Notes: a model not told the origin generated them from the letters alone. A stretch of 8,724 nt of DNA from Wenzhouxiangellaceae bacterium (GCA_023258355.1 JALQZL010000063.1:1-8724); one strand, 5' to 3'; positions 1 through 6,236 are shown, numbered from the stretch's first letter. Numbers and translations are program-made.

Positions 1-736
1 AGTTTCTGACTGCCTCATCAACGGCTTTGGCAGTTTGTTTTGGCACCGATTCCCCAAAAAAAACGACGTCTGGCTTGAGACGACCAGAACAGTGCGCACA
101 ATCGGCTATCTTGAAGTCTGGATAGGCTGCTTCATCAAGGTCCACATCCCCATCAGGGTTGTGGCTGAGGACATCAGCGGTCCAGTGAGTATTGAGTTCC
201 CTAAGGTAGGTTTGGATTATGTCGCGTGGGTATTGAGCACCACAGTCTAGACACTTCACTCGGCCCAGTTGCCCATGAATCTCTATCAGGGCTTGGCTAC
301 CGGCCCGTTCATGAAGTGCATCCACATTCTGCGTGATCACGGTTTTGACATGGCCTGCTGATTCAAGCCTGGCAAGGGCCTGATGCCCCTGATTGGGTTT
401 GGCTGATGCCACATGATCCCAGCCAAAATAGCTTCTTGCCCAATACCTACGTCGTGCAATCGGACATTGAATGAAGTCTTGATAAAAAATGGGCGTGCGC
501 CGCAGCCAAGCACCACCTTCATCGCGATAGGCGGGTATACCGGAGTGTGTGCTGAGTCCAGCGCCTGTCAGAACAAGTACCTTAGAATGTCTCACAAAGA
601 ATGTGGCCACATCGGCAGATGTGCCACAGATTGGCTCACCACAGGGGGTTTCCCGCAGGCTTGGAATTCTCAGTTTCGACTTTGAGGATAAGATGTTGGA
701 CATGCCTGTAAGCATACTGAAATTAATGTCAGACAT
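1..736 (-). CDS. Class II (SIRT4-like) sirtuin, NAD-dependent protein deacylase, 3' end cut by window edge
   Basis: The 245 visible residues read open from an ATG at 736 to the window edge; the C-terminus is missing. They show the Sir2 core in order: GAGLSTHSGIPAYRD (residues 58-72, NAD binding), TQNVDALH (135-142), the catalytic histidine H154 in EIHG, a four-cysteine zinc site (C162, C165, C213, C216), and LKPDVVFFGE (220-229). The motif spelling and the layout between the cysteine pairs (LNTHW, then NPDGDVDL) follow mitochondrial SIRT4 and its bacterial relatives. The family removes acyl groups from lysine, using NAD and releasing nicotinamide; the substrate here is unknown. The protein is cytosolic, with no signal peptide. 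The intact zinc site separates it from the SIR2 NADase domains of defence systems. The gene is divergent from the alkyltransferase gene. Starts at 736, 715 and 703 are all in frame and none has a strong SD; 736 has a GTGAG just upstream. The family call is secure; the start is not. Confidence 0.93.
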   Translation of the reverse strand, partial: MSDINFSMLTGMSNILSSKSKLRIPSLRETPCGEPICGTSADVATFFVRHSKVLVLTGAGLSTHSGIPAYRDEGGAWLRRTPIFYQDFIQCPIARRRYWARSYFGWDHVASAKPNQGHQALARLESAGHVKTVITQNVDALHERAGSQALIEIHGQLGRVKCLDCGAQYPRDIIQTYLRELNTHWTADVLSHNPDGDVDLDEAAYPDFKIADCAHCSGRLKPDVVFFGESVPKQTAKAVDEAVRN

Positions 737-740
737 GTCT
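731..740. repeat. 10-bp perfect palindrome AGACATGTCT over the sirtuin start
   Basis: AGACATGTCT reads the same on both strands and contains the sirtuin ATG at 736. A related site, GGACATGCCT (698-707, 8 of 10 identical), lies 33 bp away over the alternative ATG at 703. The pair could be an operator or just the trace of a short duplication; no known regulator site is recognised. Confidence 0.3.
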
Positions 741-824
741 CACTGCACCACATTTTTGGGCACAAGGGACCCGTAAGCATAGCTAGGGACAAAGAGGCCT
801 TGTCAGTACCCCTATCGTAAGGCA
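741..824. promoter_or_regulatory. Divergent intergenic region between sirtuin and ogt
   Basis: About 100 bases separate the two divergent starts, so both promoters are expected here. On the plus strand TTGTCA (800-805) matches the sigma-70 -35 consensus at 5 of 6 positions, but the hexamer 17 bases on (CATTTA, 823-828) is a poor -10. No convincing -10 was found for the minus strand. No LexA-type CTGT-N8-ACAG box is present. Confidence 0.3.
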
Positions 825-826
825 TT

Positions 827-831
827 TAAGG
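827..831 (+). promoter_or_regulatory. Shine-Dalgarno TAAGG favouring a TTG start for ogt
   Basis: TAAGG is separated by 8 bases from TTG at 840, a near-ideal spacing. The in-frame ATG at 846 would be 14 bases away, which is too far. This favours TTG as the initiation codon. Confidence 0.5.
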
Positions 832-839
832 CTAGACTA

Positions 840-1340
840 TTGGTTATGGCATTAACAGAACACGCTTGCGTTGGTTATCTGAGTGACAGGGCATCACCGA
901 TTGGGGCATTGGCGTTCCTGGTGGGGGAGCAAGGATTAAGCAAAGCCTGGTTTGTTACTGATGGCCAAACACCCAATCGAGTCAGTGACACGGAATCCCT
1001 GATTATCGAAATCAAGAAACAGCTCAGGGCGTACTTCACTGGCCAACTCACTGTGTTTACAATTCCTCTCATGCCTGTCGGCACCTGTTTTCAGGAAAAA
1101 TGTTGGGGTGCGCTGATGGCAATTAATTACGGGACCACTATTTCGTATGCCCAGCAAGCCCTGGAGATTGGCCAACCCAAAGCAACACGTGCGGTCGCGA
1201 ATGCGAATGGTGCAAACCCCATCCCACTTTTTATCCCATGCCACCGGGTGATCGCTTCTGATGGGTCTTTAGGTGGCTATGGCCCCGGTGTTCACATAAA
1301 AAAATGGTTACTTCAGCATGAAAGGGATAATCTTGACTAA
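840..1340 (+). CDS. ogt: Methylated-DNA--[protein]-cysteine S-methyltransferase (O6-alkylguanine-DNA alkyltransferase)
   Basis: This 166-residue protein transfers the alkyl group of O6-alkylguanine (and O4-alkylthymine) in DNA irreversibly to its own cysteine, restoring the base directly. The nucleophile is C134 in IPCHRVI (132-138). Key residues line up with human MGMT at exactly the same spacings: tyrosine Y103, arginine finger R117 (in KATRAVANANG), N126, C134 and E161 correspond to Y114, R128, N137, C145 and E172. The conserved FQxxxW entry to the C-terminal domain is at 84-89, and the helix-turn-helix spans about 98-119. Residues 1-75 form the less conserved N-terminal domain. The length matches single-domain Ogt (E. 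coli Ogt 171 aa); there is no Ada or AlkA fusion. Start: TTG at 840 is preferred because of the SD at 827-831; ATG at 846 would remove two residues. The gene overlaps the following deaminase gene, so the two are probably co-transcribed. Confidence 0.96.
   Translation: MVMALTEHACVGYLSDRASPIGALAFLVGEQGLSKAWFVTDGQTPNRVSDTESLIIEIKKQLRAYFTGQLTVFTIPLMPVGTCFQEKCWGALMAINYGTTISYAQQALEIGQPKATRAVANANGANPIPLFIPCHRVIASDGSLGGYGPGVHIKKWLLQHERDNLD
1321..1327 (+). promoter_or_regulatory. Shine-Dalgarno AAAGGGA deciding the deaminase start
   Basis: AAAGGGA lies inside the 3' end of ogt, 5 bases before an in-frame TTG at 1333. The competing ATG at 1318 has no purine-rich stretch upstream. The TTG start gives an 8-base overlap, TTGACTAA, with the ogt stop codon, a geometry suited to translational coupling. 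Confidence 0.55.
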
Positions 1341-1908
1341 TCCAAAGAAGGTATGTATCCCACTGCCCGAGTGGCTACAAAATAATCAGGTTGATCTGGC
1401 GTTTTCCCCGGGTGATATGGAGGATGCGATGCGTTTGGCAATCACACTTTCTCGCCATAACGTTGATCACGAGACGGGTGGGCCATTCGCTGCACTGGTT
1501 GTCAATCTGTCAAAAGGAATCGTGATCTCTGCAGGCGTGAACTGTGTTGAAGCACAATCGTGTTCATCTGCTCATGCTGAGATTATGGCCTTATCTCTTG
1601 CACAGCAAGCTTTGGGCACGTGGAATCTTCGTGTTACGCCCCATGCGCCCTTAACCCTCATTAGCTCATGTGAGCCTTGTGCGATGTGTCTTGGTGCCAT
1701 TCCATGGGCAGGTGTTAGCCAAGTCATCTGTGGAGCCACCAAGAATGATGCTGAAGCAGCTGGCTTTGATGAGGGAGAGCGACCTTCAAGTTGGGAACAT
1801 GGCCTGAAAGAGCGGGGCATAGAGCTAGTCACTGGCATTTTACGAGCAGAGGCTTCAGCCGTTCTTGTGGATTATGCCAAAGCAGGCCAAACCATCTACA
1901 ACCCATAA
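1333..1908 (+). CDS. Nucleoside deaminase of the CDA fold, guanine deaminase-like
   Basis: This zinc-dependent deaminase has 191 residues from the preferred TTG start (196 from the ATG at 1318). It shows GGPFAALVV (49-57), the HAE motif with zinc ligand H81 and proton-shuttle E83, and SSCEPCAMCLGA (111-122) with zinc ligands C116 and C119. GATKNDAEAAGFDEG follows (134-148). The last segment, with its AGFD, resembles Bacillus guanine deaminase (GuaD) more than TadA, where the region after PCxxC differs. An N-terminal extension of about 28 residues carrying IPLPEWL precedes the deaminase core; I recall this as typical of a roughly 190-residue bacterial nucleoside deaminase family. The likely reaction is hydrolytic deamination of a free purine such as guanine to xanthine, but the substrate is inferred, not shown. 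Cytosolic. It overlaps ogt upstream and converges on the SbtA-like gene, with only 18 bases between stop codons. TadA or cytosine deaminase activity is possible but less likely. Confidence 0.88.
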   Translation: MTNPKKVCIPLPEWLQNNQVDLAFSPGDMEDAMRLAITLSRHNVDHETGGPFAALVVNLSKGIVISAGVNCVEAQSCSSAHAEIMALSLAQQALGTWNLRVTPHAPLTLISSCEPCAMCLGAIPWAGVSQVICGATKNDAEAAGFDEGERPSSWEHGLKERGIELVTGILRAEASAVLVDYAKAGQTIYNP

Positions 1909-1927
1909 GCTACGATATGGTTTTGGC
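1886..1927. repeat. Imperfect inverted repeat spanning both convergent stop codons
   Basis: GCCAAACCAT (1886-1895) pairs with ATGGTTTTGGC (1917-1927) apart from one bulged T, leaving a 21-base loop. A shorter alternative stem is CCATA/TATGG (1903-1907 with 1916-1920) followed by TTTT. Its position between two convergent genes suggests a bidirectional transcription end, but it lacks a long T-run and is not a textbook intrinsic terminator. Confidence 0.3.
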
Positions 1928-2895
1928 TATTGCACCCAACTGGCCAAGGCATGATAAATCGGAATACCGATTAATAGGTTGAAAGGAAAGGTGATTGCGA
2001 GGCTCATGGGCAAGTAGACGTTAAGCTGAGCATCAGGAATGGCCAGTCGCATCGCAGCAGGGACCGCAATATAGCTCGCACTGGCTGCTAAGACAATTAG
2101 CAGCATACCGTTACCGAGAGGAATATCCATTATCCAAACCCCCAAAGTCGCCAATGTGGCCCCTAAGAGGGGAGTAATGAGGGCGGTGCCAATCATTAGT
2201 CCATACTCTCTGAGTTGAAACAGGGCACGAGCACTTCTAAGCTCTTGGTAGGCGCGAATGCCCATGTCCAACAGAAACAGGCACAACAACCCAACGAAGA
2301 GATCCAAAACAAAGGGTGAGACTTGATCCATGCCTTTTTGGCCTGTCAGGATGCCAACTAGCATACTGCCAAGGATCAGGAACACGGAACCATTCAATAG
2401 TGACTCGTGCAGGATGGTTTTCCAGCGGATCTGAGAACTCGTCCCGGAGTAGTAAAGAGAGATGCCTACCATAATGGCTGGTGCTTCCATGAGGGCCATG
2501 GCAGCGACCATGTAGCCGTCCCAAGCGATACCAAAGTTATCAAGGTAACCTGTGGCAGCGATAAAAGTCACTGCGCTGATTGAGCCATACGTGGCCGCGA
2601 TTGCCGCAGCGGTTGCTCTTGAGAACCAATTTTTGACAACCTGAAAGAGAATAATGGGGACCACAGCGCTCAAGGCAACGGCAAAGAGTAATGTTTTGCC
2701 CATTGTCCAGTCAGGAGGCCCACTCACCAAGGCAGCACCGCCTTTGAAACCAATGGCGAACAGCAGGTAGATGCTCAAGAATTTAGATATCTGGCTAGGG
2801 ATACCCAGATCGCTTCTCACCATCACAGCTAATCCACCGAGAAAAAAGAACAGTACTGGTGGCGATAGAAAATTTGTCAAGAAAAGATCAATCAC
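1927..2895 (-). CDS. Sodium-dependent bicarbonate transport family permease (SbtA/DUF897-like)
   Basis: This is a 322-residue, strongly hydrophobic inner-membrane protein with about ten membrane segments in two halves. Landmarks match cyanobacterial SbtA: LSPPVLFFFLGG near the N-terminus (10-21), IGFKGGAAL (48-56), YGSISAVTFIAA (103-114) where SbtA has its GxVSGSTxAA segment, MEAPAI (136-141), and AASASYIAVPAAMRLAIPDA (270-289) facing SbtA's AASSSDISGPPTLRAGIPSA. SbtA imports bicarbonate with sodium. The substrate in this probably heterotrophic bacterium is inferred only and could be another small anion. It is shorter than SbtA (about 374 aa) because the long central cytoplasmic loop is reduced to around residues 150-160. 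It starts at GTG 2895, 9 bases after the ThrE stop; the SD TAAGGA overlaps that stop. No SbtB-type PII gene is adjacent, since downstream is a convergent gene. Confidence 0.85.
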   Translation of the reverse strand: MIDLFLTNFLSPPVLFFFLGGLAVMVRSDLGIPSQISKFLSIYLLFAIGFKGGAALVSGPPDWTMGKTLLFAVALSAVVPIILFQVVKNWFSRATAAAIAATYGSISAVTFIAATGYLDNFGIAWDGYMVAAMALMEAPAIMVGISLYYSGTSSQIRWKTILHESLLNGSVFLILGSMLVGILTGQKGMDQVSPFVLDLFVGLLCLFLLDMGIRAYQELRSARALFQLREYGLMIGTALITPLLGATLATLGVWIMDIPLGNGMLLIVLAASASYIAVPAAMRLAIPDAQLNVYLPMSLAITFPFNLLIGIPIYHALASWVQ

Positions 2896-2901
2896 GCAAC
2901 A

Positions 2902-2907
2902 TCCTTA
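2902..2907 (-). promoter_or_regulatory. Shine-Dalgarno TAAGGA overlapping the ThrE stop codon
   Basis: The TAA of TAAGGA is the stop codon of the upstream exporter gene, and AAGGA sits 6 bases before the GTG start of the SbtA-like gene. This arrangement supports translational coupling of the two transporters. Confidence 0.6.
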
Positions 2908-4158
2908 GAGTGCATTTTTCTTAGGTGGAATAAAAACACTAGCCAGCATCATACCAGTCGTGAGGGCAATCGCAATAATAGCGGTCAGTAAAGCGGTTTC
3001 AATGCCAGTCACCACATCATCGCCCAACAAACTGGTCACGCTGCGAAGGCCAATACTGCCGGGGACCAAAACAATCAGTCCTGGAATGTGCATGATCGAG
3101 CCTGGACGACCTGTGATAGACACAAATATGTTGCCTGATAAGCCGACCATGAGCCCACCGAGAAAAGCACCAATCACTGGTGCACCCAATAAACTACCAA
3201 GCCCTGCAGAGACCCATGCAATCAAACATGCCAACATCATCCAAGGCCAATCTCGTTGATGTGCTTGATTCAACAACATCAAGCCAACTGCTGCCAATCC
3301 GAGGCCCATCAAGCTGGCAAAAATATTCATGGCTGGTGCAAACTGCAGCCTCACTGGGCCGACCACAGATTGGCCTAGCAAGCCTCCCATGACCATGCCA
3401 AGTCCCAATAATGCCAGGACAGTCAGGCCGAACGCCAATCGCGAAGATCCCGAGACAACATGACCGGTGGCGAGTTCTCGAGCGGCCACCGTCAAGTCCA
3501 TCCCAGGTAGTAGCACAATCATCCCAGCGGTGACTGCAGGCAGTAATGCGGTGGCTGGGTCATAACCACACCATAGGGTGCCTAAAAAGGTGACAAGGGT
3601 GGCCGCCAGTGGTGTAATCAGGCGGGCACGCTCAACATGTCTTCTTAGAGTCAAAACGGCGATCCCAACAACCAAACCAAGCATGAGTGCCAGTAGCGAC
3701 TCTTTTAAGCCCCCGCCGATGATCGGTGCAATTCCAGCGCCCAAAGCGGTAAAGCCAAACAATTGCCAGCCCCAACCATACAGTGGCCTCGCTTGATCAA
3801 TCAAACGGACTCGCTCATCGGCCTTTTCCGGCGAAATATCGCCATCAGCCAGCTGCGTCATGACGTCAGTGAGGTCGGATAGTTTGGCTAGATTGGCCGT
3901 ACCAAGCTCTGAACGCGCTAGAAATGTTTGTTGCTTTGACCCATCACCTAAAGACACAAGAATAGCGGTGGGTGTTGAGAAAAATTCCGCCGTTAAACCC
4001 AGGCGTTGGGCCATGATTGCCATGGCTGTTTCAAGCCGATGGGCTGGGGAGCCAACATGAAGTAAGGCTCTCCCTAGATTGATCACAAGGCTCGCATAGT
4101 GGCTCGCCTCATAGGGATGCCTGTCGTCTGGATTAGGATGCGGGGATTGGCTGGTCAC
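2905..4158 (-). CDS. ThrE-family threonine/serine exporter, two-domain fused form
   Basis: This 417-residue protein combines an N-terminal ThrE domain with a C-terminal ThrE_2 domain, as in Corynebacterium glutamicum ThrE (489 aa, from memory); many bacteria encode the halves separately. Residues 20-120 form the soluble, hydrolase-like start, with LHVGSPAHRLETAM (33-46) and the FSTPTAILVSLGDG region (60-73). About five membrane segments follow (130-265), with the hallmark LLPGMDLTVAARELATGHVV (216-235) followed by SGSSRL. The second domain (about 275-410) repeats the five-segment plan, with IPGLIVLVPGSIGLRSV (358-374) as the counterpart of the first PG motif. The family exports threonine and serine, driven by proton motive force; the substrate is inferred. 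The start is GTG at 4158, with only a weak SD (AAGTGG) and an in-frame stop seven codons upstream. The gene follows NeuC by 49 bases and precedes the SbtA-like gene by 9. Confidence 0.92.
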   Translation of the reverse strand: MTSQSPHPNPDDRHPYEASHYASLVINLGRALLHVGSPAHRLETAMAIMAQRLGLTAEFFSTPTAILVSLGDGSKQQTFLARSELGTANLAKLSDLTDVMTQLADGDISPEKADERVRLIDQARPLYGWGWQLFGFTALGAGIAPIIGGGLKESLLALMLGLVVGIAVLTLRRHVERARLITPLAATLVTFLGTLWCGYDPATALLPAVTAGMIVLLPGMDLTVAARELATGHVVSGSSRLAFGLTVLALLGLGMVMGGLLGQSVVGPVRLQFAPAMNIFASLMGLGLAAVGLMLLNQAHQRDWPWMMLACLIAWVSAGLGSLLGAPVIGAFLGGLMVGLSGNIFVSITGRPGSIMHIPGLIVLVPGSIGLRSVTSLLGDDVVTGIETALLTAIIAIALTTGMMLASVFIPPKKNAL

Positions 4159-4174
4159 ACCACTTATTTTATCG

Positions 4175-4193
4175 GGTTACCTCGCCGGTGACC
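4175..4193. repeat. Small inverted repeat in the NeuC-ThrE gap
   Basis: GGTTACC (4175-4181) and GGTGACC (4187-4193) can form a 7-bp stem with a 5-base loop. The transcribed strand carries one C-A mismatch and no T-run follows, so it does not qualify as an intrinsic terminator. It lies just upstream of the ThrE start and could be an operator or nothing. Confidence 0.25.
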
Positions 4194-4207
4194 ATCCATC
4201 TGGTTAA

Positions 4208-5428
4208 TTAAGTACGCTCTGGATTGAAAGCATCGATACCATCATGCTTAGAGTCGATCAGTGGTAATCCTGGCTTTTGTATCAACTGCTCGTTGATTGG
4301 GACATTCGCCAAGACATCAACTATGGTATCGGCTGCATGGCCTTCACCATAGGGATTAGTCATTCCAACCAGTTGATTCTTAAATTCAGTTGACTGCGCC
4401 AGTCCGACGGCTGTTTTGATTTGCCCAACATCACCCGGAACATCAATGATATTGACAGCCCGTTCTCTTCCTTGTTGGCGCATCCCAATGTTGATACAAG
4501 GGAGCGCCAGTGAGGGGCTTTCCATGATGCCACTGCTGGAATTGCCAATCATCAGCGCAGCATGCCTGAGTAAACTCCAATACTGAATCGGTCCAAGATT
4601 GATAAACAGGTGAGCATCACTGCGGTGACGACAAAAAGCTTCGGCTTTTTCAATGATGTAGTGATGGCCAGTGTCAGCATTGGGAAATGTGAAGACAAAA
4701 GGCCCCTCAATATCCTTGAGAGCCTCAAACAGAGCAGTTGCCTCATTTTCTGATTCCGATGACAAGGTCACAGGATGAAAGCCAATGACCTTCGGAGCAC
4801 GATCAAGTGAGATGCCCAGTGCTTTGCTCACACCATGGTGATCAAGAAGTTTAGACTTGGTTAAATGGTCAAGCGAAGGTGCCCCCGCTCTCGTCACACG
4901 CCAACGCTCCTCTCCCATAGCGATGACTCGACGTTTGGCTAGCTGAGTGGAGACAAAGTGCAAATGACTGAGTTTGGTCAGTGCATTTCTGATGGCATCA
5001 TCGATGGCGCCTTCACTTATCTCACCACCCTCAATGTGAGCGATTGGAATGCGCAGCGCAGTGGCGACGCTGGCGGGCGCCAGCATTTCATATCGATCGG
5101 CGATCAACAACAGAATATCAGGGCGCAGGCGATTCAGGGCATCAGCAAAGCCCAGTGTGGCCACACCGATCGTTTTAGCCATGCCCACATCTGAGTCTGA
5201 ATCAATCAATGACTCAATGGTCGTCTCAATCTCGAAACCATCTTTTTTGATCTGCTCAATGCTGGAACCAAAACTCGCAGCGGGATGCGCCCCACTAACA
5301 AGCAGGCGCAGATCAATGTCAGGATGCACTTGAAGCTTTTTCAACACCCAATAAAGGTGCGAGTAGTCTGCCCGGGATGTGGTGACAACAGCAATTCGCC
5401 TTTGTTTAGCCAGCGCAATAACCTCCAT
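4208..5428 (-). CDS. neuC: UDP-N-acetylglucosamine 2-epimerase (hydrolysing), NeuC type
   Basis: This GT-B-fold enzyme has 406 residues from ATG 5428. Enzymes of this type convert UDP-GlcNAc, or UDP-diacetylbacillosamine in the LegG/NeuC relatives, to the free 2-epimer (ManNAc-type) sugar plus UDP, the first step towards sialic or legionaminic acid. Visible motifs: VVTTSRADYSHLYWVL (15-30), LLVSGAH (42-48), IADRYEMLAP (109-118) with the conserved D-R-x-E, IAHIEGGEISEGAIDDAIR (129-147), TKLSHLHFVST (151-161), GFHPVT (216-221), and the UDP-binding GNSSSGIMESPSL (295-307) followed by NIGMRQQGRERAVNIIDV. All expected blocks are present and the length is normal. The start is uncertain: ATG 5428 overlaps the SDR gene by 23 bases, while CTG 5413 has a well-placed GGAGG and overlaps by 8. 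The exact sugar substrate cannot be read from the sequence, and no neuB or neuA is nearby. Confidence 0.9.
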   Translation of the reverse strand: MEVIALAKQRRIAVVTTSRADYSHLYWVLKKLQVHPDIDLRLLVSGAHPAASFGSSIEQIKKDGFEIETTIESLIDSDSDVGMAKTIGVATLGFADALNRLRPDILLLIADRYEMLAPASVATALRIPIAHIEGGEISEGAIDDAIRNALTKLSHLHFVSTQLAKRRVIAMGEERWRVTRAGAPSLDHLTKSKLLDHHGVSKALGISLDRAPKVIGFHPVTLSSESENEATALFEALKDIEGPFVFTFPNADTGHHYIIEKAEAFCRHRSDAHLFINLGPIQYWSLLRHAALMIGNSSSGIMESPSLALPCINIGMRQQGRERAVNIIDVPGDVGQIKTAVGLAQSTEFKNQLVGMTNPYGEGHAADTIVDVLANVPINEQLIQKPGLPLIDSKHDGIDAFNPERT

Positions 5429-6170
5429 CAACCATATAGGTATTCCCTGAAATGCCTGATGCTTCATCGCTTAGCAAGAAGCCGGCCAATGCAGCACATT
5501 CCTCATTCGTGACATAACGACCCATGGGGATGCGCGTTGTGAAGGCTTGCTTAACTGTATCGCCCTTGCCAGGGTTCAATTGCTCTTCAATTGATCGCAT
5601 CATCCGATTGTCTACAGGGCCTGGATTGAGCGTGTTTACTCGAATCCCTTGTGGCCCATACTCCGTTGCCAGACTCCTCATGAGCCCAATAAGTGCGTGT
5701 TTACTCGAGACATAGGGAGCCAATCCGGCTGCACCCCGAACGCCTGCTACGCTGGAAGTCATCACAATGCTCCCGCCACCTGCTTGAATTAAGGCAGGAA
5801 TAACCGCTTGTGCACCCAGCCTTGGCCCATGGAAATTGACTGCCAATACCTGCTGCCAATCCTCTTCAGACTGCTCTTCGAAGGGAGCCACTCGGCCCTC
5901 GATACCGGCATTAAGGAAGGCACCGTCGACACGCCCAAACTTATCTTGTGCGAGTTGGACGAGCTGTTGATTATCTGAAGCCTGACTGACATCAGTGATG
6001 CACCCACAGGCATTATCACCAAGTCGGCTGACTAGCGCCTCGACCTTTGAGTGATCGAGGTCAGAAACGACTACCTGGCCGCCACCGTCAATTACCCATT
6101 GAGCCAGAGCGGCGCCAATCCCACCAGTGGCGCCGGTCACAATAATGACTTTATCTTTCATGTGTCCCAC
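5406..6170 (-). CDS. Short-chain dehydrogenase/reductase (classical SDR family)
   Basis: This 254-residue Rossmann-fold oxidoreductase of the classical SDR type has the cofactor loop TGATGGIG (12-19), the acidic D37 at the end of strand beta-2 that usually indicates NAD(H) rather than NADP(H), D60-V61, NAG (87-89), the catalytic tetrad N112, S140, Y153 and K157 (YVSSK), NPGPV (182-186), and the usual C-terminal YMVDGG (245-250). The length is normal and the protein is cytosolic. SDR substrates cannot be predicted from these motifs: sugars, steroids, acyl chains and polyols are all handled by close relatives. The overlap with NeuC suggests, without proving, a role in the same pathway, such as oxidoreduction of a nucleotide sugar or its product. 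Start: GTG 6170 has GAGGA 5 bases upstream (6176-6180); ATG 6161, with GTGGGA closer by, would remove three residues and is also plausible. Confidence 0.92.
   Translation of the reverse strand: MGHMKDKVIIVTGATGGIGAALAQWVIDGGGQVVVSDLDHSKVEALVSRLGDNACGCITDVSQASDNQQLVQLAQDKFGRVDGAFLNAGIEGRVAPFEEQSEEDWQQVLAVNFHGPRLGAQAVIPALIQAGGGSIVMTSSVAGVRGAAGLAPYVSSKHALIGLMRSLATEYGPQGIRVNTLNPGPVDNRMMRSIEEQLNPGKGDTVKQAFTTRIPMGRYVTNEECAALAGFLLSDEASGISGNTYMVDGGYCAG
5422..5426 (-). promoter_or_regulatory. GGAGG inside the SDR gene, 8 bases before a possible CTG start
   Basis: GGAGG is the strongest SD near the NeuC start and lies 8 bases before an in-frame CTG at 5413, but it overlaps the ATG at 5428 and cannot serve it. 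Caution: the same bases encode the conserved Gly-Gly near the SDR C-terminus, so protein constraint alone could explain them. Confidence 0.35.
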
Positions 6171-6175
6171 AAAAG

Positions 6176-6180
6176 TCCTC
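6176..6180 (-). promoter_or_regulatory. Shine-Dalgarno GAGGA for the SDR gene
   Basis: GAGGA lies 5 bases before GTG 6170 and 14 bases before ATG 6161, so it favours the GTG start. The 66-base gap upstream (6171-6236) holds a few short inverted repeats, but no promoter or terminator I can defend. Confidence 0.5.
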
Positions 6181-6236
6181 CACTAAACCTAATTGGATAG
6201 CCTATTAGCGTAACCCATAAAGGGTCGGTTCGTCCT

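Noticed and set aside
1..736. Sirtuin as a SIR2-type anti-phage effector, with the helicase-nuclease as a defence partner
   Set aside because: The sirtuin has an intact four-cysteine zinc site and the class II deacylase layout, stands alone, and lies over 6 kb from the helicase, which matches AddA-type repair enzymes. No TIR, Argonaute, HerA or toxin-like gene is present.
703..840. LexA (SOS) or Ada box controlling the sirtuin and ogt
   Set aside because: No CTGT-N8-ACAG site exists; the nearest, CTGTAAGCATACTG, lacks the right half. No convincing Ada-type box is seen.
936..1244. 102-codon minus-strand frame opposite ogt
   Set aside because: Antisense to the conserved alkyltransferase core, with no SD and no recognisable domain.
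1318..1908. Deaminase as TadA (tRNA adenosine deaminase)
   Set aside because: The GFDEG region after PCxxC and the N-terminal extension with PEWL fit guanine/nucleoside deaminases better, although the HAE and PCxxC core is shared.
2960..3259. 99-codon plus-strand frame opposite the ThrE exporter
   Set aside because: Antisense to membrane segments of a clear ThrE protein; composition is that of a shadow frame.
4175..4193. Intrinsic terminator between NeuC and ThrE
   Set aside because: The stem has a mismatch on the transcribed strand and no T-run follows; it is kept only as a low-confidence inverted repeat.
5429..5467. Longer NeuC start at ATG 5467
   Set aside because: It would add 13 residues not expected in NeuC proteins and overlap the SDR gene by 62 bases, through its conserved C-terminal motif.
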